The notes beneath the pieces were generated by a model, which saw only the letters and a list, made by a program, of their open reading frames with translations, did no database searches and had not been told where the DNA came from. DNA of 7,435 nucleotides. Origin: Acidobacteriota bacterium. GTDB lineage: Bacteria > Acidobacteriota > Blastocatellia > Pyrinomonadales > Pyrinomonadaceae. Shown here piece after piece: positions 6,055 to 7,435 of the stretch (position 1 is its first letter; each line of letters starts with the position of its first letter). The translations under genes and the position numbers were made by a program. The stretch spans positions 1 to 7,435 of the forward strand of contig JADYZI010000204.1 of the NCBI GenBank assembly GCA_020853255.1, given 5' to 3'.

Positions 6055-6252
6055 TTAACCGTCAAGATACATCCCGATACCGAACAGCGATAAGACAATG
6101 GCGTCGTAGAATAAATGCTGCTGACTCAAGCCGAGCAGCGAACCGCCGGTCAATTCCGTTAACCATGCTCCAAACAGAGCGAGAAAAGCCAGGAAGAAAA
6201 GGCCTCTGGCCAAGTAATAGGTAAAAGGTGTTAGTCTGATTTTCTTATCCAT
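6055..6252 (-). CDS. Small two-helix membrane protein of unknown function
   Basis: A 65-residue protein with a basic start (MDKKIR), a hydrophobic helix at about 13-31, a short loop containing GLSQQH (41-46) and a second helix at about 47-62. Both ends may face the cytoplasm by the positive-inside rule. I do not recognise a named family. The gene starts 13 bp after the stop codon of the RND pump, with AAGGA 7-8 nt before the ATG, so it is probably co-transcribed. A role as a small accessory subunit of the pump is possible but rests on position alone. The length, clear ribosome binding site and hydrophobic pattern support a real gene. Confidence 0.72.
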   Translation of the reverse strand: MDKKIRLTPFTYYLARGLFFLAFLALFGAWLTELTGGSLLGLSQQHLFYDAIVLSLFGIGMYLDG

Positions 6253-6265
6253 CTTCCATTTCCTT

Positions 6266-7435
6266 TTAACTAAGATCGGGCGTCCGCATCCCGAACGGCG
6301 GAAGATCGGTGTTCTCGCCGAAGTCTTTGTCGCTTAAGCCTTCTCGTTCCGCGATGACTCGCTCGGCGCTCGGCCGTCCGAATTTATAGAAGATCGCCGG
6401 CGTAACAATTTGGTCGAGCAGAGTCGAGGTCAGGATGCCGCCTAAAACGACAACTGCGAGTGGATGCAGGATCTCTTTGCCCGGGGCGTCGGCGGCAAGG
6501 ATGAAGGGTATTAACGAGAGCCCCGCGGTCAGAGCAGTCATCAGGACGGGAACGAGCCTTTCCAATGAACCCCTAACAATCATGTGTTCGGTAAAGTCTT
6601 CGCCCTCCTCTTTCATCAAGTGCAGGTAATGCGAGATCATCATGATCCCGTTTCGCGATGTGATTCCAACCAGAGAGACGAATCCGACCATTGTCGCGAT
6701 CGAAAATACGCCGCCCGAGAGGTGCAAGGCCCAGACGGCTCCGATCAACGCTAGGGGGATGTTTATCATCACCTGAAGGGCTACCCGCCAGTCGCCAAAG
6801 GCTTTTATCAGGAGAAAAAAGATCGCAACAAGCGAGAAGATCGAAAGGAGTGATAAAGTTCTGTTAGCCTCCTGCGAAGCCTGAAACTGCCCTCCATATT
6901 CAAGGAAGTAGCCGGTCGGCAGTTGAACTTGTGTTGCGACGCGGCTTTGAATATCACTGACCACGGAGCCAAGATCGCGTCCGGCTACGTTTGCTCCGAT
7001 CACAATTCGGCGTTTCGTGTCCTCACGTAAGATCTGGTTCGGTCCCGGAAAATTCTCAACGGCGGCAACGGCCGAAATAGGAATTTGGGTTCCCTGTGGC
7101 GTATCGATGGTGACATTTTGGAGAGCATCCAGACTATTGCGAGATACTTCGTCAAAACGGACTACGACGTCATATCGCCGAGCTCCATCAATGGCTTGCG
7201 AGACGGTTCGCCCGTTCAATGCCGTTTCCAATGTCTGCGTAACCTCGCCCGGCTGCAGTCCATACTGCGCTGCCTTGACGCGGTCAACATTAAATCGCAC
7301 CTGCGGGATCAGCACCTGTCGCTCAACTGAAACGTCCGTTGCCCCTTCGACAGTTTGGATCGTATTGCGAATTTCCTCAGCCTTTGAACGTAGTGTAGCC
7401 AGATCGTCGCCGAACAACTTGACCGCGATCTGGGC
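6266..7435 (-). CDS. HME-family RND metal efflux pump (CusA/CzcA type), C-terminal part
   Basis: The last 389 residues of an inner-membrane RND pump of about 1040 residues; the reading frame stays open to the window edge (it begins AQIAVKLFGDDL), so the true start is outside. Visible parts are the second periplasmic porter/docking region (about 1-190) and the last five transmembrane helices (about 194-214, 219-241, 244-270, 294-315, 326-352). GKEILHPLAVVVLGGILTST (about 319-338) is typical of heavy-metal RND pumps rather than drug pumps. In the tenth helix the segment ITSRNGIMM replaces the acidic residue seen in E. coli CusA. The methionine triad that marks Cu/Ag pumps, and the fourth-helix proton relay, lie upstream of the window, so copper cannot be told from Zn/Co/Cd here. 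It would work with a membrane fusion protein and an outer membrane channel, presumably encoded further upstream. Confidence 0.93.
   Translation of the reverse strand, partial: AQIAVKLFGDDLATLRSKAEEIRNTIQTVEGATDVSVERQVLIPQVRFNVDRVKAAQYGLQPGEVTQTLETALNGRTVSQAIDGARRYDVVVRFDEVSRNSLDALQNVTIDTPQGTQIPISAVAAVENFPGPNQILREDTKRRIVIGANVAGRDLGSVVSDIQSRVATQVQLPTGYFLEYGGQFQASQEANRTLSLLSIFSLVAIFFLLIKAFGDWRVALQVMINIPLALIGAVWALHLSGGVFSIATMVGFVSLVGITSRNGIMMISHYLHLMKEEGEDFTEHMIVRGSLERLVPVLMTALTAGLSLIPFILAADAPGKEILHPLAVVVLGGILTSTLLDQIVTPAIFYKFGRPSAERVIAEREGLSDKDFGENTDLPPFGMRTPDLS

Noticed and set aside
1..7435. CRISPR array, insertion sequence, tRNA or prophage features
   Set aside because: No spaced direct repeats, transposase genes, terminal inverted repeats or tRNA-like folds were seen; the window is nearly all metal-resistance type coding sequence.

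Overview
The window is a compact heavy-metal (probably copper) resistance island in which every gene lies on the minus strand, so transcription runs from position 7435 towards position 1. An RND pump, Sec signal peptides and periplasmic-type proteins point to a Gram-negative, didermal bacterium. GC content is intermediate and the protein style (DUF4198, YHS-fused ATPase, SnoaL-like secreted protein) reminds me of Acidobacteriota, but that assignment is a low-confidence guess made without any database search.

Layout in transcription order. (1) Positions 7435-5361: the C-terminal third of an HME-RND efflux pump (CusA/CzcA family, cut by the window edge), a 65-residue two-helix membrane protein of unknown function, and a secreted SnoaL/NTF2-like protein. 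This unit ends in a strong Rho-independent terminator (5361-5402), preceded by a further imperfect hairpin in the 3' untranslated region. (2) Positions 5273-4349: a membrane-anchored DUF305 protein with a Met-rich N-terminus and a MerR-family regulator, 16 bp apart and probably co-transcribed. (3) Positions 4345-1: a MerR-type promoter with a 20-bp spacer and a 21-bp operator that resembles a CueR box. It drives a small YHS-domain protein, a P1B-type Cu+ ATPase with two more YHS domains, a class I methyltransferase that overlaps the ATPase stop codon, a secreted DUF4198 protein, and the first nine codons of another gene that leaves the window.

How the parts may work together: the MerR protein would sense metal and untwist the over-spaced promoter at 4314-4345. 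The small YHS protein and the YHS/HMBD N-terminus of the ATPase would bind or hand over metal, and the ATPase would export Cu+ from the cytoplasm. Periplasmic or membrane proteins (DUF4198 with a predicted mature N-terminal His, and DUF305 with His/Met/Cys residues) would handle it outside, and the RND pump would move it across the outer membrane. The gene families and the promoter are read directly from sequence; metal specificity and the hand-over route are inference.

The points most worth a second look are the MerR sensor with Cys where CueR has Ser and no middle Cys, the well-formed operator with a second dyad over the likely transcription start, the three YHS modules in tandem, a four-copy 7-bp repeat translated in frame inside the ATPase nucleotide-binding domain, and the accessory genes of unknown role (methyltransferase, DUF4198, 65-aa membrane protein). 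No stretch over 300 bases lacks a gene; the longest gap is 5274-5475 and its contents are listed.
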